DNA of 64,000 nt, from positions 39,392 through 103,391 of the forward strand of contig NZ_JAFUAG010000038.1 of NCBI RefSeq assembly GCF_017464355.1. The letters run 5' to 3'. The stretch is from Ruminococcus sp. Lineage in GTDB: Bacteria; Bacillota; Clostridia; Oscillospirales; Ruminococcaceae. Under the pieces are notes generated by a model. That model was given only the letters and a program-made list of their open reading frames with translations. It ran no database searches and was not told where the DNA came from. The position numbers were made by a program, and so were the translations under genes. Position 1 is the first letter of the stretch. Each line of letters begins with the position of its first letter. This document shows positions 1 to 8,068 of the stretch, one piece after another.

Positions 1-1559
1 TTCTCATCGCTCTCGTCATCTGTCCATTCCAGCAGTATGAAACAATTATGCTGGGGTGCTTCGACCCTGGAGTAGTCACCCAGCACACATTCGCAGTAGA
101 TCTTTTTATCATCGTAGAATTCTTCCTTCCAACGGTCGTAGTAAGATCTTACTACCAGATATCCCTTGATCTTCAGCGCCTCTCTGCCGTCAAGCACCTG
201 CACGGTCTCCTGACTTATAGGTTCGATGTAGTCAGGTGTGTTGCCGTGGAAATCCTGGTTCTCAAAGGTCAGACCCATATTGGTGCGGTCAAAGAATTCA
301 TCTCTTAAAAACTCCAGGTCTGACTGTCCCTCTTCCTTTTCATCCATATACGGAGCGAAAGTATATCCTTCATAGTGTATGGAAATGGTGCGTAATGGCG
401 CCAGATATTCAGGACCTTCTGCAAGTATCTCCGCAGGGGTAGGGTAGGTCTCTTCCCATACACCACCTGAGTCACGAAACTGGTCTATATCACCCTCAAG
501 TTTTTGTTTTCCCGGCAGCAGATACCTCAGATCTCCCCCGCCCAGTGTGGCATAGTCCTTTATAAAGAACAGGTTGCTGTCATCTTCGGTCACAGCTTCG
601 CTGTTGGCCTCGCTGCTTTCTTCGTTGACTTCTTCTTCCACTGTTTCGGAAACTTCCTCATTTGCTGAAGTCACTTCCTCAGCCTTGCTTTCCTCCGCCG
701 AAGAAACGCTCACCGTCTTCACATCGTCCTTGCTGCTGTTGAGCAGAACTGCGGTAGTCACACCGCCTACTGCTATAACACCTGTGGCTATGGCTGCTAT
801 GATTTTTCCTGTTATCATTTTCGTAGTACCTCCTGCAACACTCGTTGTCAATGTATTTGTTGCAGAAGCAGCTGCAGTGCTGAAAAAGTCCGCCTGTAAA
901 AGTATCTTCGATATGTCGGGTACCGGGATACGCTGTGCCTCCAGACGGAGTATCTTTGTGAGTACGGGAACAGGTACCAGTGCGTGGAGCCTGTCGTCGT
1001 TTTCCTTTTCGTAAATAAGCACCGCCCCCCTGATCTTCTCTCTGGCGGCGCAGAGCCGTGAAGACACCGTCTTCAAAGGGCAGCCCATGACCTCAGCTAT
1101 CTCCTCCAGGCTCATCTCGTCATAATAGTAAAGTATGACAGCCTGCCGCTGAACGTCAGATAATTCCTCGTTTATCATGCGCACTATGATCTGCCGTCTT
1201 GTTTCATCGGTGACATATTCCTCGGGAATGAACTTTTCATCGTCCCTGAAATCAGCCCCCTGCTCCAGCTGTTCGTCTATGGACTCATGACCTGCTTTCC
1301 TGAAACTGTCCCTGCATTTGTTGACAGCTATCCTGTTCACCCACATGGGGAACTTGCTGCCGTCCTCAAGACTGTCCAGCCTGTCAAGCGCCGTCATGAA
1401 AGTGTCCTGCATAAGGTCCTTGGCGCTGTCCTCGTTGGCCACAAGCTTAAGGCAGGTGAAGTATACTGCCCGTTCGGTAGCACGGTACAGCTTTTCAAAG
1501 GCCTGCTTGTCGCCCCTGCGGGTGGCCTCCACCAGCTCCCGCCATTGAATTTCTTCCAT
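1..1559 (-). CDS. ECF sigma-70 factor fused to a transmembrane and extracellular domain (partial, runs off left edge)
   Basis: I read one uninterrupted reverse frame from ATG at 1559 (ribosome site AAAGGAGG just upstream) to the window edge, at least 519 codons. Residues about 10-90 are a sigma region 2 (ESWs such as 'AYxxxY..', 'DLMQDTFMTALDRL') and about 128-178 a region 4 helix-turn-helix ('EEIAEVMGCPLKTVSSRL'). Ordinary ECF factors stop near 180 residues. Here a linker, a single membrane segment (about 247-272, Ile/Ala/Val-rich), a Glu/Ser-rich stretch and a soluble C-terminal region follow in the same frame. So the sigma factor appears tethered to the membrane with its tail outside the cell, and could act as its own sensor, released by proteolysis. 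The latter is inference. The true C-terminus is not visible. The sigma identity is secure; the role of the tail is unknown. Confidence 0.85.
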   Translation of the reverse strand, partial: MEEIQWRELVEATRRGDKQAFEKLYRATERAVYFTCLKLVANEDSAKDLMQDTFMTALDRLDSLEDGSKFPMWVNRIAVNKCRDSFRKAGHESIDEQLEQGADFRDDEKFIPEEYVTDETRRQIIVRMINEELSDVQRQAVILYYYDEMSLEEIAEVMGCPLKTVSSRLCAAREKIRGAVLIYEKENDDRLHALVPVPVLTKILRLEAQRIPVPDISKILLQADFFSTAAASATNTLTTSVAGGTTKMITGKIIAAIATGVIAVGGVTTAVLLNSSKDDVKTVSVSSAEESKAEEVTSANEEVSETVEEEVNEESSEANSEAVTEDDSNLFFIKDYATLGGGDLRYLLPGKQKLEGDIDQFRDSGGVWEETYPTPAEILAEGPEYLAPLRTISIHYEGYTFAPYMDEKEEGQSDLEFLRDEFFDRTNMGLTFENQDFHGNTPDYIEPISQETVQVLDGREALKIKGYLVVRSYYDRWKEEFYDDKKIYCECVLGDYSRVEAPQHNCFILLEWTDDESDE

Positions 1560-2001
1560 GTTGCCTCCTTTGCTTTTTTCCGACATTCATTATCCTGCAA
1601 AGCACTGCTGTTTGCCTCTGCATACAATAGACGAATGAACATCGGAAAATTCCCGATTTTTTTCGGATATTTCTTCACTTTGTATCATTGCACTATTCTT
1701 GCGGCGAAACACATCTGCTGCTTGTGCAAAACTCACAGTGAGACAGCTTTCTTCCGCCCAAAGCATTATATCACAATATCCCACTCTAGTCAATCTTTAT
1801 AGGCAGCTGCGCCATTTTCTTGTGAATTATGTATACCGCACAAACTCTCCGCAGAAATTTTGTCGCCAAAAGTCCCTGAAAAACAGCTTGTGTCCAATAA
1901 AGTTCCCCGCAAATCTCAGCGGATATGCTATAATGATAAAAAGCAGAGCATAGCTTTTTATCCGCAGTATAGTCCTAAAAATACCCGAAGGAGGGGATAC
2001 C
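1560..2001. other. Divergent intergenic region with two promoters
   Basis: This gap separates the divergent sigma-factor gene and the 180-residue hypothetical gene. It holds the reverse promoter described separately and, on the forward strand, an extended -10 element TGcTATAAT (1926-1934) without a convincing -35 box. I see no credible gene; short open frames here have no ribosome sites. Confidence 0.55.
1765..1793 (-). promoter_or_regulatory. Promoter of the sigma-factor gene
   Basis: On the reverse strand TTGACT (1793-1788), a 17-bp spacer and TATAAT (1770-1765) make a near-consensus vegetative promoter. It predicts a start near 1758 and a leader of about 200 bases before the ATG at 1559. 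Confidence 0.7.
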
Positions 2002-2544
2002 ATGTGTAAGTGCGAAGATAACTACGTTCAGGTCAGACTGATAACAGGGGAGGTAGTCACCGTAAAAGAAGAAAACGTAGTGGGCTTTTGTCATTGCTCC
2101 ACCCATAAAGGCTATGTGACAAAAACTGTCATGAAGAACCATAACTGTCTTGAAAAAAACTGTCATCATCTGAAAAAATTTAGTGAGAAGGCCTACTGGG
2201 AGAATTATGAAGCGAGCCTGAAAAGCAAAAAGGAAGAAAAACAGCTGCTGTCTGCCCGCAAAAAGCCGGAGCAGGAAAGGGAACAGCGCTGGAAAAGAGA
2301 ATGCCAGCGCATAGCCGAACTCTCGGAATACCCCATAACCATAATCAGCGTGCGCAAACTGGCGGACAAGAGCAAGGTCATGATATTCTTCGTTTCCGAT
2401 GAAAGCATAGATGACAGCCGCAGATACATAATGCTCGCCAGGGAGTTTGCAGACACCCATATGATAAAGTCCGAGATACGTCATATCAGGGATATCGACG
2501 GCGAATATGTTACCATGTCCCATACTTATAGCAATCCGCCTTAA
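2002..2544 (+). CDS. Hypothetical protein, 180 residues
   Basis: I do not recognise a family. The start is well supported by GAAGGAGGGGATACC directly before ATG. The N-terminal half carries six Cys and several His between residues 1 and 55 (CxC, CHC, CLEKNCHH), which could bind a metal. The middle (about 70-105) is Lys/Glu/Arg-rich and probably helical. The C-terminal half (about 110-175, 'YPITIISVRKLADKSKVMIFFVS') has alternating hydrophobic residues like a small alpha/beta domain. There is no signal peptide or membrane segment, so it is probably cytoplasmic. The last codons lie inside a large inverted repeat (2527-2629), so the C-terminal residues may have come from that element. Confidence 0.7.
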   Translation: MCKCEDNYVQVRLITGEVVTVKEENVVGFCHCSTHKGYVTKTVMKNHNCLEKNCHHLKKFSEKAYWENYEASLKSKKEEKQLLSARKKPEQEREQRWKRECQRIAELSEYPITIISVRKLADKSKVMIFFVSDESIDDSRRYIMLAREFADTHMIKSEIRHIRDIDGEYVTMSHTYSNPP

Positions 2545-2629
2545 AATTCAGACAAAATCCAGTCACAAAACCCATAAATCCCAGCTTTTGCGACTGGATT
2601 TTGTGAATTTAAAAAGTTGGATTGCTATA
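2527..2629. repeat. Large interrupted palindrome overlapping the end of the upstream gene
   Basis: The left arm (about 2527-2570) and right arm (about 2586-2629) are reverse complements over roughly 44 bases with a few mismatches and small gaps. The best block is ACAAAATCCAGTC paired with GACTGGATTTTGT. The loop is about 15 bases. The outermost TATAGCAATCC lies in the coding region. It could act as a terminator, but its size and terminal repeats suggest a small palindromic or MITE-like insertion. Confidence 0.65.
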
Positions 2630-2669
2630 GTATGGCAGCATTGTTTGCAGATGAATAACTGAAACGGGG

Positions 2670-2698
2670 TTGACAAACAGAAAATAATGTGATATTTT
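2670..2698 (+). promoter_or_regulatory. Promoter of the 2814 gene
   Basis: TTGACA (2670-2675), a 17-bp spacer and TATTTT (2693-2698) predict a start near 2705, giving a leader of about 109 bases. Confidence 0.6.
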
Positions 2699-2726
2699 AA
2701 TTAAAGCAGAATATCATAACATTTTA

Positions 2727-2776
2727 GCAGACCATCTTTTCGGGAACGCAAGCTCCCTGAGAGGCTTAAGGTCTGC
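2727..2776 (+). promoter_or_regulatory. Structured 5' leader hairpin
   Basis: GCAGACC (2727-2733) pairs with GGTCTGC (2770-2776), enclosing a second stem GGGA/TCCC (2742-2745, 2754-2757). There is no U-run, so it is not a terminator. It may be a stabilising or regulatory leader element; its function is unknown. Confidence 0.4.
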
Positions 2777-2813
2777 GAAGAACGACTTTTACTCAGGAAA
2801 GGAAAGACATAAA

Positions 2814-3188
2814 ATGGTTTTCAGGGCGATGAAAGATCTGTTCGATGAGTACCGCGGCATTGATGTCGAGGCACGCTACAGGGCAGAGCGTGAGGCCAGA
2901 AAAAAAGAACTCAGCGAATACAAAGCGAACAACTTCATATCCAAAAGCGGCAGGCGCTATCTCACTTTCATAAGCGGAGCGTTCCTGTTTTACGGAATAT
3001 TCATGCTCCTGGGTGAGATAAAGAACGGTATGGCAGGAAAGGCTGCCCTTACTGTGGCGGAGCTGCTGATGTGTCTGGCGTCGGTCATACTTCTGCGGAT
3101 AAAAAACAAGGGCGTGCAGAAGGTGGGCTGCATAATGTTCTGGGCTTTTGTGGCAGTGCAGCTCCTCAGGTCGCTGATGTTAATATAA
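2814..3188 (+). CDS. Small membrane protein, unknown function
   Basis: This 124-residue protein has a charged cytoplasmic N-terminus (about 1-45, Arg/Lys/Glu-rich) and then three hydrophobic segments, about residues 49-68, 73-95 and 102-124. The ribosome site AGGAAAGGAAAG precedes the ATG. I recognise no family. It sits 20 bases upstream of another small unknown gene on the same strand and is probably co-transcribed with it from the promoter at 2670-2698. Confidence 0.7.
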   Translation: MVFRAMKDLFDEYRGIDVEARYRAEREARKKELSEYKANNFISKSGRRYLTFISGAFLFYGIFMLLGEIKNGMAGKAALTVAELLMCLASVILLRIKNKGVQKVGCIMFWAFVAVQLLRSLMLI

Positions 3189-3208
3189 GCAGAAGAAAGG
3201 GGCAGTTT

Positions 3209-3637
3209 ATGAAAGCGAATATCCCCGGGAGCAAGCGTACCGTGATTGACCTGAAAGAAGCTTTGGGTGACAGCAAGAAAGTCACTGAGGAACTGGAGAA
3301 TATAGTTGCGAATTTTGAAAAGTGGCTGGAGATATCTTCACTCACCCTCGGGACCTTCACCGAAGCCTACAGCAGTGCGGAAAATTTCTCGTTATTAAAA
3401 AAACAGGCCGATGACTACACAGTCATATGCATGGTGCATGAAACGGACAGAGGCTATGCCAATATCGGCGAGACCCTGGCTTACCCCACTGCTGATGAGT
3501 CGGCAAGATATGATATGATACTGCTGCTGATGTATATAGCCTGCCGCCTTGATGAACATGACAAGACAGGCCGCAGGAATTATTTCTTTGATATAACAAA
3601 GAAATTCTGCATGACACTGGACGACAAGCATATATGA
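3209..3637 (+). CDS. Hypothetical protein, 142 residues
   Basis: I chose ATG 3209 because GAAAGGGGCAG lies just before it; longer in-frame extensions would overlap the preceding gene heavily. The protein is soluble and mostly helical with no recognisable motif. Residues about 25-60 look like a helical hairpin, and 90-125 contain a hydrophobic helix ('DMILLLMYIACRL'). It ends a two-gene operon and runs into a strong hairpin terminator shared with the convergent regulator gene. Function is unknown. Confidence 0.65.
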   Translation: MKANIPGSKRTVIDLKEALGDSKKVTEELENIVANFEKWLEISSLTLGTFTEAYSSAENFSLLKKQADDYTVICMVHETDRGYANIGETLAYPTADESARYDMILLLMYIACRLDEHDKTGRRNYFFDITKKFCMTLDDKHI

Positions 3638-3641
3638 ACAT

Positions 3642-3677
3642 AACACCGTACCCTACTTGAAAGGGTACGGTGTTTTT
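3642..3677. terminator. Bidirectional terminator between convergent genes
   Basis: AACACCGTACCC (3642-3653) pairs perfectly with GGGTACGGTGTT (3663-3674), followed by a T-run. The stop codon of the reverse-strand regulator (3653-3655) lies inside the hairpin, so the two convergent genes are packed against one shared terminator. Confidence 0.85.
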
Positions 3678-3877
3678 ATTTTCGTCCTTCCGAGAATGTA
3701 GTCGGTGCTGGTGCTGTAGATATCAGCCAGCTGTATCAGCAGGGCAATGGGTATCTCGCGGCTTTCGTTCTCATACCTGCAGTAGGCTGCCCTTGAAATG
3801 TGCAGCACATCAGCAAGGTCCTCCTGAGTCAGGGTCTTTTCTGTGCGAAGTTTTTTCAGCATATAGTTGTATCTCAT
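3653..3877 (-). CDS. Cro/C1-type (XRE) helix-turn-helix regulator
   Basis: The 74-residue protein consists almost entirely of an XRE helix-turn-helix domain: 'LKKLRTEKTLTQEDLADVL' and 'ISRAAYCRYENESREIP' are the recognition helices, followed by 'LADIYSTSTDYILGR', typical of this family. ATG 3877 is preceded by AGGAGGAAGTGTAAA; longer frames lack a site. It should be a DNA-binding transcription factor with no separate sensing domain. Its reverse promoter is TTGACA/TATAAT at 4111-4083, giving a leader of about 200 bases that carries a structured element repeated at 37 kb. It lies beside the T4SS locus but faces away from it, so a link is only possible. Confidence 0.85.
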   Translation of the reverse strand: MRYNYMLKKLRTEKTLTQEDLADVLHISRAAYCRYENESREIPIALLIQLADIYSTSTDYILGRTKIKTPYPFK

Positions 3878-3915
3878 TTTACACTTCCTCCTGTTTGTGT
3901 TAGTTGTTTTTTTTC

Positions 3916-3965
3916 TCCCAATTTTGAAGTGTATTGCTGATGATACAGGGGGAAACAATACACAA
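3916..3965 (-). repeat. Leader stem-loop element, copy 1 (see 37059-37090)
   Basis: Bases 3916-3947 match 37059-37090 on the opposite strand at 31 of 32 positions. In this copy the conserved part forms the 3' arm of an imperfect hairpin in the XRE leader: TCCCAATTTGGTTGTGTATT... pairs with ...AATACACTTCAAAATTGGGA. Both copies lie downstream of a promoter and upstream of a gene. Confidence 0.6.
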
Positions 3966-4082
3966 CCAAATTGGGATTAAATTTTTTGACAATTCATTTC
4001 GTAAAATCATTTGATCTGTTTTTGATGGGTTCATCAGCGCAGAGCCCCTTGTTATACGCCTAAAAGCAGTTATCCTGATGAT

Positions 4083-4111
4083 ATTATACCATAGATGTGA
4101 CAAAATGTCAA
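4083..4111 (-). promoter_or_regulatory. Promoter of the XRE regulator gene
   Basis: Reverse-strand TTGACA (4111-4106), 17 bp, TATAAT (4088-4083). The predicted start is near 4076. Confidence 0.7.
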
Positions 4112-4363
4112 CGAAAATTTTCAAAAACGATTACGGAAGTTGAAATAAATGAAAGCTATTTGATAATATTAAACTAAACAAATGGTGATTGTAACTAAAG
4201 GTCCGAAAAAATTAATCAATAGTTTTTTACTTGGAATACATATTTTACAAAATACGGTGATATAAACTAGGGACTTTAGCGGCTTGTTTACGCGATAAAG
4301 TTAAGATAAAATAATTAATTAAATCAATATTAAGTTTATTTTGAATTTTTAACGAAAAAAAGC

Positions 4364-4392
4364 TTGCAAAGGTATGAAAAATGTGATATAAT
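4364..4392 (+). promoter_or_regulatory. Promoter of T4SS operon 1
   Basis: TTGCAA (4364-4369), 17-bp spacer and TATAAT (4387-4392). The predicted start is near 4399, 11 bases before the operator. Confidence 0.75.
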
Positions 4393-4409
4393 CGTATCGA
4401 AAAACGGAA

Positions 4410-4427
4410 AGTAAAATTGATTTTACT
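4410..4427. promoter_or_regulatory. Palindromic operator A
   Basis: AGTAAAATTGATTTTACT has perfect 8-bp arms (AGTAAAAT/ATTTTACT) around a 2-bp centre. It sits about 11-28 bases after the predicted start of operon 1, where a bound repressor would block initiation or elongation. Near-identical palindromes sit at the equivalent place before operon 2 and, weaker, before the GntR-like gene. Confidence 0.7.
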
Positions 4428-4453
4428 AACTAATACAGCGGAGGGCGATAAGG

Positions 4454-4693
4454 ATGTACAGTTTGTATGACAGGATAATGGCAAACGATTTTTTGTCCGT
4501 TTGTGACGAATTGGATCCATCGGAGTACAAGATCGAAAGTTTCAGGCACATGAAAAGATTTCTCATATCTGAAGAAACATCTGATGCGGCCAGAAAACTG
4601 CTGACCAAAACATCGGCGATGATAAGGAATGACCCCGAACACGCCAGGGATATACTTGAAAAGTCCTGCAAGGTCATAATCACGGGACACTGA
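4454..4693 (+). CDS. Small helical protein, first gene of T4SS operon 1
   Basis: This 79-residue protein begins nine bases after GGAGG. It is soluble and predicted helical throughout, with a dense mix of Asp/Glu/Lys/Arg and no motif that I recognise. It is the first gene behind the palindromic operator and lies 26 bases before the next gene, so it is part of the secretion operon. In conjugative elements this position often holds small accessory proteins, but nothing in the sequence specifies a role. Confidence 0.65.
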   Translation: MYSLYDRIMANDFLSVCDELDPSEYKIESFRHMKRFLISEETSDAARKLLTKTSAMIRNDPEHARDILEKSCKVIITGH

Positions 4694-4719
4694 GAAAAAC
4701 GTAAAAGGAGGTCATCGCA

Positions 4720-5718
4720 ATGGCAGCAGATCAGGGCGCAGAATTTTTAGCGATGTATATGAAGCTTCTGGAGTACAAGCTCCAGCTCATTCGTGATATA
4801 CTGAAAAATCTGGTACGTTTTGCTAAAGTAAGTGCGCCGATTGTGGCAAAACTGGTAGAGAAGTACAAAGAGACCAAAGCCGCCAAAGAGGCTGCAATGG
4901 AAAAAGGCACCGTGGATCTGGAGGTGCTTTCCGAGAACGAACAAAAACAGCTCGGGATCGCAGGACGCGGACCTGAGCTGATAGATGCAAGAGGATATGA
5001 GCAGGGGGAAGCTCCTCTCATGCTGGACGGCAATATGCCTCCCGCCATTCTCACCCCGGAAGAACGGGAAACAACAAGAGTAAAATTAGAGCAGCACGGA
5101 TTTGCAAGCAAACGGCTCCTCAATGATAAGTCAGCTATCCGCGGTACTGAGTCGCAGCTCAGGGCTGATGTGGAAAATATCCTGTCAAATGCTGATGATC
5201 TCTTTGAAACAGCCCGTAAGGCAGGCTGGAGCAAAGAGGAATTCGGCGCTCTGACTGAAGGGCTGACCGCAGGCACTGTATCTCCTGCGATAAAGGACAA
5301 GATCAATGGTGATATGCAGCGTGACATCGACGGACTCAATGCTGCCCACAGAAGCTTTGAACGGAATTTCCGCATATATGTATTGAACCGTGAAGCAGCC
5401 AGAGAGGACTTTGGAGACAGCGTGAGAGATCGGGCGGGAAGAAACGATCCGTTCCGTTCGGGGGCTGATGACAAGGTGATCGACGTTGATGTCCTTGATG
5501 CCCGTGAGTATAAGCAGATCGAGATGAACCAGGCTGTATCAGATATCCACAGCGGCAGCAGTGACATAGACAGAGGATATACCAAAGGCAAGGATACTCT
5601 CGATTCCTACAGAGATAGGATAAAGGCTGAAAGGGAAAGAAAGTCCATGACCAATGCAGGTGATCTTGGTGTGCGTGATAAGCAGAAGCAGCTGTCTGTG
5701 AGAGATCACGAACGCTGA
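4720..5718 (+). CDS. Hypothetical T4SS-operon protein, 332 residues
   Basis: AAAAGGAGG precedes the ATG. Residues 1-75 form a hydrophobic-amphipathic helical region with no clear membrane span. The middle (about 110-225) is helical and acidic, and the C-terminal third is rich in Arg, Asp and Ser and looks disordered ('DRAGRNDPFRSGADD'). There is no signal peptide. The gene lies directly upstream of virD4 (18-base gap). A soluble, charged protein next to the coupling protein could be a substrate adaptor or a relaxosome-type accessory factor, but I see no DNA-binding or nuclease motif, so this is only positional inference. Confidence 0.65.
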   Translation: MAADQGAEFLAMYMKLLEYKLQLIRDILKNLVRFAKVSAPIVAKLVEKYKETKAAKEAAMEKGTVDLEVLSENEQKQLGIAGRGPELIDARGYEQGEAPLMLDGNMPPAILTPEERETTRVKLEQHGFASKRLLNDKSAIRGTESQLRADVENILSNADDLFETARKAGWSKEEFGALTEGLTAGTVSPAIKDKINGDMQRDIDGLNAAHRSFERNFRIYVLNREAAREDFGDSVRDRAGRNDPFRSGADDKVIDVDVLDAREYKQIEMNQAVSDIHSGSSDIDRGYTKGKDTLDSYRDRIKAERERKSMTNAGDLGVRDKQKQLSVRDHER

Positions 5719-5736
5719 TAGGGGGCTGATGTTATC

Positions 5737-8001
5737 TTGAAGAAAAAGACGTCATCAACATATATTGTAACTGTGGTCATTGTGATGCTGGCTGTAGCTT
5801 TCGCGGCACTGCACCTGTCCTGCTCGGTAGATACCTGGAAAAAGCATTCGTCACAGGCTGCCGTATCGACAGGGGAAACGCCGGGAACGGTAAAGTTCCC
5901 CGGGCAGGAGATATTGGAAGATTTTTCGGGCAGGCTGAAAGCTCCTACAAAAAATATCTATTACAACAGCTATACACTTAAATTCCTGCTGGTGGGAGAG
6001 CTGGTGTGCTTCCTTGCTTTCCAGTACAACAAGCTGAATAAGAAGAAGTACATGGACGGAAAGGAGTACGGCTCGGCTGAATGGGCGAAAAGCGAAACTC
6101 TGCGCACCCTGCAAAGCGGCTATCTCTACAAGCAGGCTCTGAAAAAGGCTAAGACAAAGGAGAAAAAAGAGAAGCTGAAAGAGATGTATGAGCTGCCCGA
6201 TATCAAGAAGAAAAACTGGTACAGAACAGACCGCATATTTACCAGTACCGAGAGGATATGTATGTTCAACTATGAACTGAACAATAATACCCTCATCATA
6301 GGCGGTGCGGGTGCAGGTAAATCCAGGGGCTATGTGCTTCCCAACCTGCTGCAGTCGAATACATCCAATATAGTCACCGACCCCAAGGGCGAGCTTTACG
6401 GCAAGGTAGGCTACTTCCTGACCAGGATCAAGGGTCACAAGGTAAGGGTGCTGGAACTTGGAGATTTCAAGGGGCGCAGCGACTGTTTCAATCCGCTGTA
6501 TTATGTTCACCGCGACCGTGACGGCTGGGAGGAAAGAGTGCTTACACTTATAGAAACACTTATTTCCAACACCGACGGCGGACAGGAACAAAAGGGCTCA
6601 GACCCCTTTTGGCCAAAAGCGGAAAGACTTTTCCTTCAGGCCATAATCTTTGCAGTGGTACAGGCTTTCCCCGATGAAGAAGTAAACTTTGAAACGGTCA
6701 ATACCCTGATAAGCTGGCTCTCCATTGAGGAGGACGGCGATGATTACAACAGCGACCTGGACATCTTCTTTAAGGAATTTGCCAAGATGTACGGCGAAAA
6801 CAACATAGCTGTAAGGCAGTTCAATGAGTTTCGTTCCAAGGCCAGCGGCAAAACCGCAAAATCCATAGTTATCTCGGCGGTGGCAAGGCTTTCCTCCATG
6901 AAGATACCCGAGATACAGAGGATACTCAGCCGTGACGATATGCACCTTGACCTGGTAGGTGAGGAACTTACGACCATATTCGTGGTAAAGCCGCCTACGG
7001 TAGATGAATGCAACTATATCGCAGGTATGTTCTTCACCATACTTTTCCAGGAGCTGAACTACTGTGCTACAGTAAAGCACCGCGAAGACCAGCGTTGTCC
7101 CGTGCCCGTGCATTTCTATCTCGATGAATTTGCGACCACCTGCCGCATACCAAAGTTCGTTGAGATACAGTCCTATGCACGTTCACTGGGCATAGGCATA
7201 ACAGTGATATTGCAGTCGCTGGATCAGCTGAAAAATATCTACGAAAAGGAGTGGGGCGTTGTTATAGATAACTCCAACACCTTCCTTTATCTGGGCAATA
7301 TAGGTTCAATGGAAACGCTGAAATATGTGTCTGAGCTGCTGGGCAAGGCGACGATAGACAAGCGGTCTTCATCGCGTTCAAGAGGCAAATCGGGAAGTTC
7401 CTCGCAGAGCTTTGACAGAATGGGCCGTGAACTCATGATGCCCGATGAGATAAAAAAGCTTCCCAAGAAGGAGTGCCTGCTGTTCGTCAGCGGTAAAGCA
7501 CCTTTCCGCAGTGTAAAGTTCGATTACAGCCAACACCCTTATTACAAGTACAGTTCTGACTACGATAAGAGCCTGTTCTATGAGCATATACCCCAGTACC
7601 TCAAGGACAAGGAGAAGGAAAAGGACGAGCTTGAAAATGTCATTCCCGAAAAGGAAAGAGTTGACCTCGGCAATGCAGCTGCGGCAAAAGTGCCTGCGGA
7701 GCAGAAAGCCGATGAAAGACCTGTGCCTGATGACCGGGCTATAGAGGCGCTGCTGGACGATATACTCGGTGATGCAGATGTTTCGTCTGCGAACCATGAT
7801 ATGCACCCTGACAGCGTTGACTCCCTTATAGATGACCTGCTGGACGAAAACGGCAGGCTGGATGAAGAAGCACTTGATACAAAACTCGATGAGATAGCAG
7901 ATGATACAAGCAAGAACGGAGTTATCTCCGATGAGGACCTTGACGCACTGCTCGGATTGCTTGATCTCAGCGAAAGCCCTGCGGTGGATACCGCAAGCTG
8001 A
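5737..8001 (+). CDS. virD4: VirD4/TraG-type type IV coupling protein
   Basis: This is a 754-residue membrane ATPase that delivers substrates to the secretion channel. Two N-terminal membrane segments lie at about residues 8-27 and 82-96. Walker A is 'GGAGAGKSRG' (about 189-198) followed by 'VLPNLLQSNTSNIVTDPKGEL', typical of the TraG/VirD4 family. Walker B is 'VHFYLDEFAT' (about 455-464), and the family 'LQSLDQLKNIYEKEWG' motif follows. The last about 130 residues are a strongly acidic extension beyond the ATPase core, possibly for substrate recognition. The start is TTG 5737 behind GGGGG; a nearby ATG at 5729 is out of frame. It is the clearest sign that this locus moves macromolecules between cells. 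Confidence 0.93.
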   Translation: MKKKTSSTYIVTVVIVMLAVAFAALHLSCSVDTWKKHSSQAAVSTGETPGTVKFPGQEILEDFSGRLKAPTKNIYYNSYTLKFLLVGELVCFLAFQYNKLNKKKYMDGKEYGSAEWAKSETLRTLQSGYLYKQALKKAKTKEKKEKLKEMYELPDIKKKNWYRTDRIFTSTERICMFNYELNNNTLIIGGAGAGKSRGYVLPNLLQSNTSNIVTDPKGELYGKVGYFLTRIKGHKVRVLELGDFKGRSDCFNPLYYVHRDRDGWEERVLTLIETLISNTDGGQEQKGSDPFWPKAERLFLQAIIFAVVQAFPDEEVNFETVNTLISWLSIEEDGDDYNSDLDIFFKEFAKMYGENNIAVRQFNEFRSKASGKTAKSIVISAVARLSSMKIPEIQRILSRDDMHLDLVGEELTTIFVVKPPTVDECNYIAGMFFTILFQELNYCATVKHREDQRCPVPVHFYLDEFATTCRIPKFVEIQSYARSLGIGITVILQSLDQLKNIYEKEWGVVIDNSNTFLYLGNIGSMETLKYVSELLGKATIDKRSSSRSRGKSGSSSQSFDRMGRELMMPDEIKKLPKKECLLFVSGKAPFRSVKFDYSQHPYYKYSSDYDKSLFYEHIPQYLKDKEKEKDELENVIPEKERVDLGNAAAAKVPAEQKADERPVPDDRAIEALLDDILGDADVSSANHDMHPDSVDSLIDDLLDENGRLDEEALDTKLDEIADDTSKNGVISDEDLDALLGLLDLSESPAVDTAS

Positions 8002-8068
8002 ATAGTTTCACTAAAAATGATATCCGGTCATAAAGTATTTAGTCATGAAGAGAAAGGAAATGTTAAGT

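Larger units (their letters stand above)
3878..4453. other. AT-rich intergenic region with two divergent promoters
   Basis: I see no gene in these 576 bases. It carries the leader of the XRE gene with its repeated stem-loop (3916-3947), the XRE promoter (4083-4111, reverse), a very AT-rich stretch (about 4130-4360), then the forward promoter and operator of the T4SS operon (4364-4427). This is the left border of the accessory locus; no attachment-site repeat or tRNA is visible. Confidence 0.6.

Noticed and set aside
1-1559. A frameshift joining a sigma factor gene to a separate anti-sigma gene
   Set aside because: I followed the codons through the junction (around 1020-800) and found one continuous frame with sensible codon use and no stop; a base-call error cannot be excluded but nothing suggests it.
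1975-2523. A 182-codon reverse frame opposite the 2002 gene
   Set aside because: The forward frame has GAAGGAGGGGATACC before its ATG; the reverse one has no ribosome site and would start inside the palindromic repeat region.
3878-4453. An attachment site or tRNA at the left border of the T4SS locus
   Set aside because: The region is AT-rich but contains no tRNA-like cloverleaf, and I saw no direct repeat shared with the right border near 24.9-25.0 kb.
4731-5591. A 286-codon reverse frame opposite the 4720 gene
   Set aside because: Ser/Leu/Arg-rich translation without a ribosome site, directly opposite a gene with a strong AAAAGGAGG site inside a same-strand operon.
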